Positions 54,209 to 62,647 are shown, counted from the stretch's first letter. The stretch: 64,000 nucleotides of DNA from Actinomadura spongiicola (GCF_003432485.1 NZ_QVNQ01000012.1:124001-188000), one strand, 5' to 3'. Numbers and translations: made by a program. Notes: generated by a model from the letters alone, not told the origin.

Positions 54209-55213
54209 GTGGCCGACAACGGCTTAAGCGCCCTGGAGAACGTCGCCAAGGCCGCCTATTGGGAAGCGACCATCGCGGCGTTCTTCATTCCCAACGCCTG
54301 GTCCATGGTGGCCATCATCTACCAGGCGCAGTCGAACCCGGGGCAGCTCTGGGACGCCGCCGACGAATGGTATGAGGTCAAAGAGCGCCTGGTGGCGGCC
54401 GACAAGGAGGTCACGGCGCAGCTCAAGGCGCTGAGCGAGCGCGACTGGTCGGGCAAGGATCGTGACCTGTTCGACAAGAAGCTGCACGACTACCAGAACC
54501 AGATCCGGGTCTCCTACGCCTTCGCCGTCGCCGTCCATCTCACACTCAAGATCATGGCCATGCTCATCGCCATGTTCATCATGATGATGTGGGCTTTCGC
54601 CACGATCATCTTCATCTACGCGATGATCATCTTGGTGCTGTTGGGCCTGATGGCGATCCCCGTCCTGAATACATGGGCTACGGCTGCGCACGCCTCGGTG
54701 AAGTCACAAGCCACCGTGATCACAGGCCAGCTATACATGATCCTCAAGTCTGCGGCGGCGGGACTGGAGACTTTCGGAAAAGGGGCCGCCGCCACGCTGG
54801 GCGGGCTGATGGCCATCGACGTGACGGGCCAGATGCTCACCGGGAACACCGCTGCCTACCTCGACTTCGGCCAGGCAGCCGTGAACAGCTGGGACGATGT
54901 GGCCAAAGGCCATCTCGCCCTCCTGGAGCAGAAGCTGACCGGCCAGTTCATGAAGGGGAAGAAGCTGGGCGGTGCCGACCTCGGAGCGATCGGTAAATAC
55001 AAGTTTCCGATGGCGAAGATTCCAAAGAACGCGCGTCCCTGGTTCGAAAGGATCGGCGGTGTGAAGGGCGCGTTCGATGTGGGTGTCCCAGGCGCTGAAG
55101 AGGGAACCTTTCCCGCTGGAGGATCGCCGACCATCACCCGACCCGTCACGGGGCTCGGGGAGAAGTATGGCGACCCTTTCGTGGAGCGAACCGATGCGCT
55201 TCCTCCTTCGTGA
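54209..55213 (+). CDS. WXG-like protein with central membrane helices
   Basis: 334 residues from a GTG (54209) after GAGGAGA. Residues 40-110 form a WXG100-like helical hairpin with the turn RDWSGKDRDLFDKKLHDYQNQI. Three hydrophobic segments follow near 113-160 (LTLKIMAMLIAMFIMMMWAFATIIFIYAMIIL-like region), then a Gly/Ala-rich stretch (AAATLGGLMAIDV). The C-terminal 110 residues are polar with a Gly/Pro-rich end. This layout is seen in actinobacterial ESX-linked proteins that combine a secretion hairpin with a membrane region. No toxin motif is recognised. It may be an ESX substrate or a membrane component. Confidence 0.68.
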   Translation: MADNGLSALENVAKAAYWEATIAAFFIPNAWSMVAIIYQAQSNPGQLWDAADEWYEVKERLVAADKEVTAQLKALSERDWSGKDRDLFDKKLHDYQNQIRVSYAFAVAVHLTLKIMAMLIAMFIMMMWAFATIIFIYAMIILVLLGLMAIPVLNTWATAAHASVKSQATVITGQLYMILKSAAAGLETFGKGAAATLGGLMAIDVTGQMLTGNTAAYLDFGQAAVNSWDDVAKGHLALLEQKLTGQFMKGKKLGGADLGAIGKYKFPMAKIPKNARPWFERIGGVKGAFDVGVPGAEEGTFPAGGSPTITRPVTGLGEKYGDPFVERTDALPPS

Positions 55214-55227
55214 GCGGAGAGACGATA

Positions 55228-55758
55228 ATGCCATCGACCCAGGAAATTGAGTTCAATAATAGTGCCGACGGCCTTCCTTTGGTCTTTGTTGCATGTATCG
55301 TTATCGGCGGTGGGGCGGTCTGGCTGGGAACAAGGCAGGATGGCTGGTTGGCGATCTGCCTGTTCGTGGTCTCCGCCCTTGTGCTGGTGTACGTGGTCTA
55401 TGTCACGCAGTCTCTACTGCGCGTGGGCCCGAGCAAGCTTTCGCTGACGCCCAAGGGGTTGGTCTCCAAGGTCGGGGGGAAATGGGACGTGGTGCCGCCC
55501 GAAGCCATCGAGGCGGTCGGGCTGGTGCGTCACCGGGGGGCGGGGGTGCCGGCGGAACTGTTGCTCTGGTACGACCGGTCCCGGATGGCGGAGGTGCCGA
55601 AGAACATCCGGCGGCGTGAGACGGCCCCCGGCCAGATCAGGCTGGCGCATGTCATGGACGAGCGGAACTTCTTCCCGCCCCACCGGGTCAAGGAAGTGCG
55701 GGAACTCGTCCAGGCCCATGGACTGGGGGAATGGCGGAACCGTGGGGCGGGGTCCTGA
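55228..55758 (+). CDS. PH-like-domain membrane protein in the T7SS-like locus
   Basis: 176 residues from the ATG at 55228 behind GGAGAG; a GTG at 55210 overlapping the upstream stop would add six. Two transmembrane helices (about 17-33 and 42-64) are followed by a beta-rich domain (GPSKLSLTPKGLVSKVGGKWDVVPPEAIEAV) like the bacterial PH/DUF-type domains that read out after a helical pair. The C-terminus has a basic KNIRRRE motif. It is third in the cassette after the WXG-like gene. No enzymatic motif is seen. Confidence 0.65.
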   Translation: MPSTQEIEFNNSADGLPLVFVACIVIGGGAVWLGTRQDGWLAICLFVVSALVLVYVVYVTQSLLRVGPSKLSLTPKGLVSKVGGKWDVVPPEAIEAVGLVRHRGAGVPAELLLWYDRSRMAEVPKNIRRRETAPGQIRLAHVMDERNFFPPHRVKEVRELVQAHGLGEWRNRGAGS

Positions 55759-55762
55759 CACC

Positions 55763-56281
55763 TCAGTTCATTCGAGGGAGGTTGGAGTACATCTCGTCAG
55801 CGGTGACGGCCATGGCGAGCGTGATTACGTCCCAGCCGGTGGAGCCGTTGGTCTTCAGGTCCACGGTCCAGGAGTCGCCGCTGATCGCGATGGTGGCGAT
55901 CGGAGCGCCGGAGGTGTCGACGGCGTCGAGTGAGTCCCACGCCGGATTGGTCGTGATCGTTCCCATCGGTGCGCCGTCCGCGTCCTGGACGGTGAACTCC
56001 ACCTTGAGGATCGCCAGTCGGCGTTTCTTCTTCTTGACGAGCGCGGAGGGAATCCCGTCGGCCGCCGTCACGCGGCACTCGTCGTCGTCCTCGCCGTCGA
56101 AATCGGGCATCTCGAACAACAGCGCGCCGTCCGCCCGAACGATCCGCAGGGTTCCGCCCGAGGTGAACATCGTGCGCCAGGTTCGGCGCGGGCGCTCCAC
56201 CCTGGCCAGCACGTTGCCGTCCCAGTCGGTGAAGACGTCGTCGGAGTAGAGCAGTTCGCCGGTTCCGAGAAGCGTGCTCAT
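55763..56281 (-). CDS. Beta-rich protein, possible LURP-one/scramblase-like fold
   Basis: 172 residues with no membrane segment. It is built of short beta strands (LLYSDDVFTDWDGNVLARV, RIVRADGALLFEMPDF, VEFTVQDADGAPMGTITTN, AIATISGDS-type turns) separated by acidic turns. The pattern recalls the LURP-one/tubby/scramblase-like fold, but I see no decisive motif. It overlaps the YbaB-like gene upstream by 4 bp, so the two are coupled. It faces the PH-like gene convergently with a 4-bp gap. Function unknown. Confidence 0.6.
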   Translation of the reverse strand: MSTLLGTGELLYSDDVFTDWDGNVLARVERPRRTWRTMFTSGGTLRIVRADGALLFEMPDFDGEDDDECRVTAADGIPSALVKKKKRRLAILKVEFTVQDADGAPMGTITTNPAWDSLDAVDTSGAPIATIAISGDSWTVDLKTNGSTGWDVITLAMAVTADEMYSNLPRMN

Positions 56282-56709
56282 CGCTCGAAATTCCTCCGCA
56301 TCTGCTCGAAGATCTTGTTCGCGTCGCGGAGGCCGCCGGTGAACAGGTCCTGGATGCCCGCTATCGTCTCCTTGAGTTCGGCCGGGTCGGGCTGCAGATC
56401 GGCCGGGTTCGCGGCGCCGAACAGTTCGCCGGTGAGTTCGTCAAGTTGACGTTGGAGGTCCTGCTTGGCCGCCTGCGCGACCTCGACAATGATCTCAGCC
56501 AGTTTCTCCGATCCCTCGCGCATGGCGCGGGGATCGATATGAAGTTCAGCCAGGTCGCCGGAAGGACCCCAGCCGATTGTGACGCGGCCGTCGGCCGATT
56601 CGGCGCGGCCGACCAGTTCGGCCGTCCGTGACTTCAGCTTCTCCGTGTCGGCCAGCTGACGCTCGGAGGCGCGCAGGATTTTCTCGAAGTCGAACTCGGG
56701 AGGTAACAA
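56278..56709 (-). CDS. YbaB/EbfC-family DNA-binding protein (EspL-like)
   Basis: 143 residues. The YbaB core is recognisable: helix 1 (FEKILRASERQLADTEKLKSRTAELVGRAESADGRVTIGWGPSGDLAELHIDP), a beta turn, then helix 2 (EKLAEIIVEVAQAAKQDLQRQLDELTGELFG). A polar C-terminal extension follows. Family members are nucleoid-associated dimers. A divergent branch (EspL) accompanies ESX-1 in mycobacteria, which fits the type VII context here. This is not the housekeeping YbaB, which sits beside recR. It is coupled to the beta-rich gene by ATGA. Confidence 0.8.
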   Translation of the reverse strand: MLPPEFDFEKILRASERQLADTEKLKSRTAELVGRAESADGRVTIGWGPSGDLAELHIDPRAMREGSEKLAEIIVEVAQAAKQDLQRQLDELTGELFGAANPADLQPDPAELKETIAGIQDLFTGGLRDANKIFEQMRRNFER

Positions 56710-56772
56710 GGGGAGCCCTTCACCGTCTCGTTCACCAAATGTCAGTCCAATAGTAGGCTCACCGGAATCTCG

Positions 56773-57465
56773 TCAGTGGCCGATTGCGACCACTCTGCGG
56801 TGCAGGATGGTGCGTTCTGCTGCCGTCCAGGCGGTCGTCGTCAGCAGGTACAGGCCCGCTGCCAAAGGGACGAACGCCGCCACGGCGACCGTTCCGAAAG
56901 GCACGAGGCGCGCGACCGTACCCATCGGGCCCTCGGCCGTCACCCGGCGGGACGACCACGTGGCCACGGCTGCGAGGAGAGCGAACAGTCCCAAGAAGAC
57001 GAGTGAGGGCGGGGAGAACAGGCCTGCGCCGACGACGCCGATCCAATTCTGCCCGAGCGGTGCCGCCAGCAGCGTGTGCGTGAGGAGCAGGTTCTGGTGG
57101 CCGGCGACCGTCGCGGAGACGAACAGCCGGTACATGACCATGAAGAAGGGCACCTGCACGAGCATCGGCAGGCATCCGGCGGCCGGTGATACGCCCTCCG
57201 CCTCGAACAGCGCGGCCGTCTCCCGCCGGAGCCGCACCGGATCCTTCGCGTGCTTCCTCTGGAGCTTCTGTACCTCGGGCATCAGGCGGGTCCGCGCCCG
57301 CTCGCCCCGCGCCGCGGCGACGGACAGCGGAACCATCAGCAGGCGCACCGCGGCGGTGAACACGACGATCGCGAGCGCGGTGGCGAGACCGCCGGCGAAC
57401 GGGTGCAGGACGTCCGCGAGCCCTCCGACGAGGGCGGCGGCGACCGAAACGGGAAAGTCGAGCAT
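56773..57465 (-). CDS. YidC/Oxa1-family membrane protein insertase paralogue
   Basis: 230 residues with five transmembrane helices. The insertase Arg in the first helix is present (VVFTAAVRLLMVPLSVAAARGERARTRLMPEVQKLQRKHAKD), followed by the conserved LFEAEGVSPAAGCLPMLVQVPFFMVMYRLF. The C-terminus is short (TILHRRVVAIGH), unlike the long basic tail of the main YidC encoded next to rnpA. YidC proteins insert and fold membrane proteins. A second short copy is common in actinomycetes, and its specific clients are unknown. It is followed upstream by a small membrane gene, likely the same operon. Confidence 0.88.
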   Translation of the reverse strand: MLDFPVSVAAALVGGLADVLHPFAGGLATALAIVVFTAAVRLLMVPLSVAAARGERARTRLMPEVQKLQRKHAKDPVRLRRETAALFEAEGVSPAAGCLPMLVQVPFFMVMYRLFVSATVAGHQNLLLTHTLLAAPLGQNWIGVVGAGLFSPPSLVFLGLFALLAAVATWSSRRVTAEGPMGTVARLVPFGTVAVAAFVPLAAGLYLLTTTAWTAAERTILHRRVVAIGH

Positions 57466-57511
57466 GAGAGAGCCTTCCGGAGAGAGGAGATCGGTGGCGT
57501 TTCGGCCGCGC

Positions 57512-57799
57512 TCAGGCGGCCGCGATCTCCGTTCCGGGGGCTCTGGGACGGGGACGTCCCGGCGCGTCCGGATCGCGTTGCGGGAGGTAGGCCGTGCGAA
57601 GGGTTCGGTCGCGCAGGGTCGTCCGGACCCGTGCCGGTGTGGATTGGTGGCGGGTCGTGGGGAGCCGGACGGTGGCCAGGATCAGCAGGCCCGTCACGGC
57701 GACCGTGGCCAGGGCCAGCAGGCCCGGGTTCCCGGAGGCCGCCCACCCGGCCACGGCGAATCCGCGAAGTATCGCGGAGATCACCAGCGACCAGATCAT
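57512..57799 (-). CDS. Small membrane protein (DUF6412-like)
   Basis: 95 residues from the ATG at 57799, which has AGAAGGG seven bases upstream; an ATG at 57889 would add 30 residues but has no ribosome site. Two hydrophobic helices (WSLVISAILRGFAVAGWAA and GLLALATVAVTGLLILATV) precede a basic tail with RTAYLPQRDPDAPGRPRPRAPG. I believe this tail motif is diagnostic of DUF6412, a family that accompanies the short YidC paralogue in actinomycetes. The number is from memory. It is 46 bp upstream of the YidC gene on the same strand, so joint expression and a joint role in membrane insertion are plausible. Confidence 0.72.
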   Translation of the reverse strand: MIWSLVISAILRGFAVAGWAASGNPGLLALATVAVTGLLILATVRLPTTRHQSTPARVRTTLRDRTLRTAYLPQRDPDAPGRPRPRAPGTEIAAA

Positions 57800-58039
57800 G
57801 AGTGGGCCCTTCTCGGCGGCGTTCCGTTCTGATCGACGCTTGCCGGGACCGGCGGGTTCCCCGATGTTCGATATGCGCGTTTCTTCCATAAGTGGGCGAA
57901 ACTTCCGGGCGGGGGCATACTGCGGAGCGGGTAGGGTCAACTGCCGGACTCGCCCGGTGGCGGCGTTTCAGCGCCGGCCGGGCATGGCGCCCTGGGTAGG
58001 GTCGTGAGGTTTCCGGCACGTGAGCGGCGAGGTGGACGC

Positions 58040-58555
58040 GTGAGCAAGGTCGATGTGCTGATCCGGCGGCTGGATCCCGGGCTCCCCCTGCCGGAGTACG
58101 CGCACCCGGGCGACGCGGGCGCCGATCTCGTCGCGGCCGTGGACGTCCGGCTGCCTCCCGGGGAGCGCGCCGTCGTCCCGACCGGCATGGCGATCGCGTT
58201 GCCCGATGGCTACGCCGCTTTCATTCACCCCCGGTCCGGTTTGGGCGCTAGGTTGGGGGTGACGATAGTCAACGCACCCGGTACGGTCGACGCCGGCTAT
58301 CGGGGTGAGATCAAGGTGACCCTGCTGAACACCGACCCCCGCGCCACGGTGAGCCTGCGGCGTGGAGATCGCATCGCGCAGATGGTCGTGCAGCGGGTGG
58401 AACGGGCGGTGTTCCACGAGGTCGCGGAGCTTCCCGGATCGGCGCGCGGAACCGACGGTTTCGGCTCCACCGGCGGATTCGGTCGCGGACCCGGCGAGCG
58501 TGGGCTCGCGGGCGCGGATAATGCAGGCAATGAGCACAGTCGAGAAGGAGCGTGA
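58040..58555 (+). CDS. dut: dUTP diphosphatase (dUTPase)
   Basis: 171 residues from the GTG at 58040 after GAGGTGG. All five motifs of the trimeric dUTPase family are visible: DAGADL, HPRSGLGARLG, GTVDAGYRGEIKV, RGDRIAQMVVQRV and RGTDGFGSTGGF. The enzyme converts dUTP to dUMP and PPi, keeping uracil out of DNA and feeding thymidylate synthesis. The C-terminus carries an extra polar tail of about 20 residues. The DUF3710 gene follows within 4 bp, the conserved actinobacterial order. Confidence 0.94.
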   Translation: MSKVDVLIRRLDPGLPLPEYAHPGDAGADLVAAVDVRLPPGERAVVPTGMAIALPDGYAAFIHPRSGLGARLGVTIVNAPGTVDAGYRGEIKVTLLNTDPRATVSLRRGDRIAQMVVQRVERAVFHEVAELPGSARGTDGFGSTGGFGRGPGERGLAGADNAGNEHSREGA

Positions 58556-58558
58556 GTC

Positions 58559-59386
58559 GTGGTTTTTGGACGTCGCCGGCAGGCCGAGGAGCCCGAGAAG
58601 GGGCCCGAGGTGACCGAGGAGCCGGCGGAGGCCGCCGAGGAGGCTCCCGCCGATGAGGCCGCCGCCGAGGCGGCGCCCGCCGGGGGCGGTCCCTGGGACT
58701 CCGAGGACTCCTTCCCCGATTTGCAGCGGCTCGACTTCGGGTCCCTCCGGATTCCGGTGGCGGAGGGGCTCGGTTTCCAGGTGAACTTCGAGGCCACCCA
58801 GGTGGACGAGGAGGGCAACCCGCTCGACGGGCGGCCGGTCGCGGTACTGGTGCAGTACGAGGAGAGCGCCATGCAGTTGCAGGCGTTCGCCGCCCCGAAG
58901 CGCAGCGGCATCTGGGACGACGTGCGCCGTGAGACCGCCAAGGACATCCAGGAGGAGGCCAAGGGCCAGATCCAGGAGGGCGAGGGCCCGTTCGGCCCCG
59001 AACTGCTGGCGATGGTGCCGCAGCCGCTGACCGAGGAGGTCCTCGCGGAGATGCCGGAGGACTTCCGCGCGCAGATCCCCGCCGAGTTCATCGAACAGGG
59101 TTGGGCGCCGCAGATCATCCGTTTCCTCGGTGTGGACGGCCCCCGCTGGTTCCTGCAGGCCGTCGTGCAGGGCGCCGCGATCGAGAACGAGGAGCAGTGG
59201 CAGGTCCTGGAGGACGTGCTGCGCGGTGTCGTCGTCGTCCGCGGTGACGCCCCCATGCCCCAGCGCGACCTGCTGGAACTGCAGATTCCGAAGGAGTTCC
59301 GCGAGGGCGGCGCGGAGGAGGAAGAGGAGGCCGTGGAGACCTTCGACCCCTTCGAGCGCGGCCCCGAGATCACCGAGGTCCGCTGA
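58559..59386 (+). CDS. DUF3710 protein
   Basis: 275 residues from a GTG. An acidic, Ala/Glu-rich N-terminus of about 45 residues precedes the DUF3710 domain, which starts GPWDSEDSFPDLQRLDFGSLRIPV. Conserved stretches are VLVQYEESAMQLQAFAAPKRSGIWDDVRRETAKDI, RFLGVDGPRWFLQAVV and VLRGVVVVRGDAPMP. The family is actinobacterial, follows dut (Rv2696c/Rv2697c order) and has no known activity. It is soluble. The 4-bp spacing to dut and a terminator after the stop define a two-gene unit. Confidence 0.9.
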   Translation: MVFGRRRQAEEPEKGPEVTEEPAEAAEEAPADEAAAEAAPAGGGPWDSEDSFPDLQRLDFGSLRIPVAEGLGFQVNFEATQVDEEGNPLDGRPVAVLVQYEESAMQLQAFAAPKRSGIWDDVRRETAKDIQEEAKGQIQEGEGPFGPELLAMVPQPLTEEVLAEMPEDFRAQIPAEFIEQGWAPQIIRFLGVDGPRWFLQAVVQGAAIENEEQWQVLEDVLRGVVVVRGDAPMPQRDLLELQIPKEFREGGAEEEEEAVETFDPFERGPEITEVR

Positions 59387-59404
59387 CCCGGATCGCCCCG
59401 GACA

Positions 59405-59444
59405 CCGGCCGCACGCCTTTACGGACGTGCGGCCGGCGGCTTTT
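59405..59444 (+). terminator. Rho-independent terminator after the DUF3710 gene
   Basis: CCGGCCGCACG pairs with CGTGCGGCCGG (59426-59436), followed by CGGCTTTT. The stem plus short T run lies about 20 bp after the stop codon. Confidence 0.85.
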
Positions 59445-59504
59445 CGCTGGGTCGTGCGCGCCCCGGCCCTTGCCTTCGACGCCTCCCGAGTGCTGAATCA
59501 GGAC

Positions 59505-59585
59505 ATGTCGAAGAAGACACGGAAACGCCGGGCCCGTAAGCGCAGCAAGTCCAACAAGGGCAGGCGGCCCAACGCCCGCCACTGA
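59505..59585 (+). CDS. bL37-like small ribosomal protein
   Basis: A 26-residue gene, too short for most gene callers. The ATG at 59505 opens MSKKTRKRRARKRSKSN and the product ends GRRPNARH before a TGA. It is almost wholly Lys/Arg. This closely resembles the actinobacterial 50S protein bL37 identified in mycobacterial ribosome structures (pattern MxKRxRKRRxRK...NHGKRPN). It lies after the DUF3710 terminator, so it needs its own promoter, and no strong ribosome site precedes it. The match to bL37 rests on my memory of that short sequence. Confidence 0.72.
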   Translation: MSKKTRKRRARKRSKSNKGRRPNARH

Positions 59586-59590
59586 GCGGG

Positions 59591-60292
59591 CTAGCTCTCG
59601 ATCATCTCGAACGTGATCGCGTGTTCGACGCCGACGGCGCGTCCCGCCTCCTCGGCGTTGCCGGTGAGGAACGCCGCCGCGTCGAACTCCTCGCCCAGGT
59701 TCGAGAAGTACACCTCGTGGGCGAGCAGCGAGTCGATGCACGCCGGCAGGTGGCCGGTCACGTCCACGTAGTGCGTGGCCCGCGGTGACCCGCCGAACAG
59801 CGCGAACCGGACGCCCTGCCACGGGTCGAGGCCGAGGTCGCGGAACACCCACCGGTTGGCGGCGTCCCTGATCGCGTCCGCGACGGCGAGCCCGAGGACC
59901 CGGTGGTCGGCCATGTTGAACCCGCCGCCGGGGAACGTCTCCCGGAAGTTCAGCGACAGCACCACGTCCGGCCGGTGCCGCCGGATCGCGGCGGCGAGCG
60001 AACGCCGCAGCGGCAGCCCGTACTCCAGCACGCCGTCCGGGAAGTCGAGGAACTCCACGGTCTCCACCCCGACGATCCGCGCGGCCTGCACCTGTTCGGC
60101 GCTGCGGATCCGGGCGACCTCGTCCGGATCCATCGAGTCGATCCCGGCCTCCCCGCGGGTCGCCATCACCTCGACCACGGTCTTGCCCTGACCGGTCCAC
60201 TTCGCGATCGCCGCGGACGTTCCGTACTCCACGTCGTCGGGATGCGCGACGAGCGCCAGCGCCCTTTCCCAATCCTCAGGTACCTCGTCCAT
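59591..60292 (-). CDS. PIG-L/LmbE-family zinc deacetylase
   Basis: 233 residues from the ATG at 60292. The zinc site of the PIG-L family is seen in LVAHPDDVEYG (about 13-23) and NMADHRVLG (about 125-133). Other core pieces are VMATRGEAG, EQVQAARIVGVETVEFLDFPDG and GHLPACIDSLLAHEVYFSN. Relatives include MshB (mycothiol biosynthesis) and Mca amidase, but MshB and Mca are longer and carry other signatures, so the substrate (probably an N-acetylglucosaminyl conjugate) is open. It sits 20 bp downstream of the transporter gene, likely the same transcript. Confidence 0.88.
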   Translation of the reverse strand: MDEVPEDWERALALVAHPDDVEYGTSAAIAKWTGQGKTVVEVMATRGEAGIDSMDPDEVARIRSAEQVQAARIVGVETVEFLDFPDGVLEYGLPLRRSLAAAIRRHRPDVVLSLNFRETFPGGGFNMADHRVLGLAVADAIRDAANRWVFRDLGLDPWQGVRFALFGGSPRATHYVDVTGHLPACIDSLLAHEVYFSNLGEEFDAAAFLTGNAEEAGRAVGVEHAITFEMIES

Positions 60293-60312
60293 CCCCTCAT
60301 CCTCGCCCACGG

Positions 60313-61593
60313 CTACAGGTAACGCAGCCACAGGTACGGGGTGGCGAGGGCGACAGTGACGAGGGTGACGACGAGGCCGTAGCGGGTGAAGTACCAGAAG
60401 CTGATGGGCGAGCCGTGGCGGGCGGCGATGCCGAGGACGACGACGTTGGCGCTGGCGCCGATCGCGGTGGCGTTGCCGCCGAGGTCGGCGCCGAGGGCGA
60501 GCGCCCACCACAGGACCTGGCCGTCGTCGCCGGGGTACTGCCGGACGAGGTCCGCCACGATCGGGCTCATCGTCGCGACGTAGGGGATGTTGTCCACGAT
60601 CGCCGACAGCCCGGCCGACGCCCACAGCAGCAGCATCGCCGCGGCGCCGAGCCGGCCTTCGGTCGCGTCGGCGGCGGCCTCGGAGACCTCGCCGATCACG
60701 CCGGTCTCGACCAGCCCGCCGACCATCACGAACAGCCCGGCGAAGAAAACCAGCGTCGGCCACTCGACCTCGCCCAGCGCGTCCTCGGTGGTCACCTTGG
60801 TCGCGGCGACGAGCAGCCCGGCGCCGAGGAGCGCGACGACGGACGGCTCGTAGTGCAGCACGGGATGCAGCACGAACGCGGCGACGACCACGGCGAGGAC
60901 GGCCAGGCCCTGCACGAGCAGCCGCCGGTCGGTGATGACCTCCCGTTCTTTCAGCGCCATGACCTCGGCGGCGAGCTTCGGGTCGTAGCGGAACGCCGAG
61001 CGGAACAGCCAGCGGCAGAGCAGGCAGAACACCGCCATCAGCAGCACGACCAGCGGTGCCAGGTGAACGAGGAAGTCGTTGAACGACAGGTCGCCGCGGC
61101 TCGCGATGATGATGTTGGGCGGGTCGCCCACCAGCGTGGCGGTGCCGCCGATGTTGGACGCCATCACCTCGGCGACGAGGTACGGCTCGGGTCGCAGGGC
61201 GAGCCGTTCGCAGACGAGGAACGTGACCGGCGCGATCAGCAGCACGGTGGTGACGTTGTCCAGCAGCGCCGACGCGGACGCGGTGAGGACGACCAGCATC
61301 ACCATCAGCCGGTAGGGGCGGCCCCGCGCCCGCTTGGCGGCCCAGATCGCCACGTACTCGAACACGCCGGTCTGCCGAAGCACCGACACGATCACCATCA
61401 TCCCGAGGAGCAGGAAGATGACGTTCCAGTCGATCCCGGACTCCTCGGAGTAGAAGGAGTCCTCCGCGTCGGTGATGTGCAGGAGCAGCATCAGGCCGGC
61501 GCCGCCGAGCGCCACCGCCGTCCGGTGCACCTTCTCGGTGGCGATCAGGACGTAGGCGCAGAGGAAGATGACGATCGCGACTGTGGCCTGCAC
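60313..61593 (-). CDS. ArsB/NhaD-superfamily ion transporter
   Basis: 426 residues from a GTG (61593) with AGGAG six bases upstream. Ten to eleven transmembrane helices are seen with the inverted-repeat signatures of the ArsB/NhaD/SLC13-like superfamily: LLDNVTTVLLIAPVTFLVCE followed by NIGGTATLVGDPPNIII in the first half, and SAIVDNIPYVATMSPI with GADLGGNATAIGASANVVV in the second. Members export arsenite, exchange Na+/H+ or move dicarboxylates. No ars genes are adjacent, so the ion is undetermined. It heads a short operon with the PIG-L gene. Confidence 0.9.
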   Translation of the reverse strand: MQATVAIVIFLCAYVLIATEKVHRTAVALGGAGLMLLLHITDAEDSFYSEESGIDWNVIFLLLGMMVIVSVLRQTGVFEYVAIWAAKRARGRPYRLMVMLVVLTASASALLDNVTTVLLIAPVTFLVCERLALRPEPYLVAEVMASNIGGTATLVGDPPNIIIASRGDLSFNDFLVHLAPLVVLLMAVFCLLCRWLFRSAFRYDPKLAAEVMALKEREVITDRRLLVQGLAVLAVVVAAFVLHPVLHYEPSVVALLGAGLLVAATKVTTEDALGEVEWPTLVFFAGLFVMVGGLVETGVIGEVSEAAADATEGRLGAAAMLLLWASAGLSAIVDNIPYVATMSPIVADLVRQYPGDDGQVLWWALALGADLGGNATAIGASANVVVLGIAARHGSPISFWYFTRYGLVVTLVTVALATPYLWLRYL

Positions 61594-61835
61594 GAAGTCT
61601 CCTGATCGGCGTACGCGTGACTGGACCTGCCGACCAGACTTCCCGGCGCACCGTCAGCGACTGTAACCCGTCCGCCGCGGGCCGGGTGACACCGGGGGCG
61701 GCCCGGCGCCCCCGGCGGGGGTGGGGTTTTGCCTACCTCGATCGGCGTGCTGGACCCATCCTCCGCGGCCGTCGCCGTCCGTAACTTCGATCTTGCAGGC
61801 GCCCCGAGGTGGGGCGATGGGCGGAAGGTAAGGCG

Positions 61836-62645
61836 ATGATCGGACGTAAGGGACCGGCCCCCGTGGGCGGGGCACAGGGCCAGCCCCAGGGGGAGGCGCT
61901 GCGCCTGGACGGCGTGCGGAAGGTGTACGGCGCCGAAGACAACCGGGTGGTCGCGCTGGACGGCGTGTCGCTGTCGCTGCCGACGGGGTCGTTCACCGCG
62001 GTGATGGGGCCGTCCGGGTCGGGCAAGAGCACGCTGCTCCAGTGCGCGGCGGGCCTGGACCGTCCCACCGAGGGGCGGGTCTTCGTGGAGGGCGCCGAAC
62101 TGTCCGGGGACGGCGAGGCCGCGTTGACGAAGTTCCGCAGGGAGCGGATCGGATTCGTCTTCCAGCAGTTCAACCTGCTGCCGACGCTGACCGTGACGCA
62201 GAACGTGGTGCTGCCCCTGAAGCTCGCGGGCCGGAAGGTGGACCGGGGGCGGGCGCGGACCGTCCTCGAACGCGTCGGCCTCGGCGAGCGGCTGAACCAC
62301 CTGCCGGCGGAGCTGTCCGGCGGGCAGCAGCAGCGCGTGGCGATCGCGCGGGCGCTGGTGACGCGGCCGCGGGTGGTGTTCGCCGACGAGCCGACCGGCG
62401 CGTTGGACACCCGGAGCGCCCGTGACGTGCTGGTTCTGCTGCGGGAGTCGGTACAGGTCTCGGGGCAGACGGTCGTGATGGTCACCCACGACCCGGTCGC
62501 CGCGTCCTTCGCGGACGCCGTCCTGTACCTGGCGGACGGGCGGATCGTCGGCCGGCAGGTCGCGCCGACCGCCGAGGCCGTCGCGGAACGGATGACGCAC
62601 CTGGCCGAAGAGGTCGAGCGGCAGCGGACGATGGCGGAGGCGTGA
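61836..62645 (+). CDS. MacB/LolD-type ABC transporter ATP-binding protein
   Basis: 269 residues from an ATG (61836) with GGAAGG eight bases upstream. ABC motifs: Walker A GPSGSGKST, Q-loop GFVFQQFNLLPTLTV, signature LSGGQQQRVAIARAL, Walker B VVFADEPTGALD and H-loop VMVTHD. The DEPTGALD form and pairing with an FtsX-like permease mark the MacB/LolD/SalX type, which drives a mechanical transmembrane cycle in drug resistance or envelope work. A C-terminal extension of about 30 residues contains Glu/Met-rich helix. The permease gene starts within a few bases of its stop. Confidence 0.92.
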   Translation: MIGRKGPAPVGGAQGQPQGEALRLDGVRKVYGAEDNRVVALDGVSLSLPTGSFTAVMGPSGSGKSTLLQCAAGLDRPTEGRVFVEGAELSGDGEAALTKFRRERIGFVFQQFNLLPTLTVTQNVVLPLKLAGRKVDRGRARTVLERVGLGERLNHLPAELSGGQQQRVAIARALVTRPRVVFADEPTGALDTRSARDVLVLLRESVQVSGQTVVMVTHDPVAASFADAVLYLADGRIVGRQVAPTAEAVAERMTHLAEEVERQRTMAEA

Positions 62646-62647
62646 CG

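Noticed and set aside
59591..61651. Single 686-residue protein joining the transporter region with the PIG-L domain
   Set aside because: The part above 60292 is Arg-rich antisense-type sequence in a different frame from the real transporter; the PIG-L domain has its own ATG at 60292.
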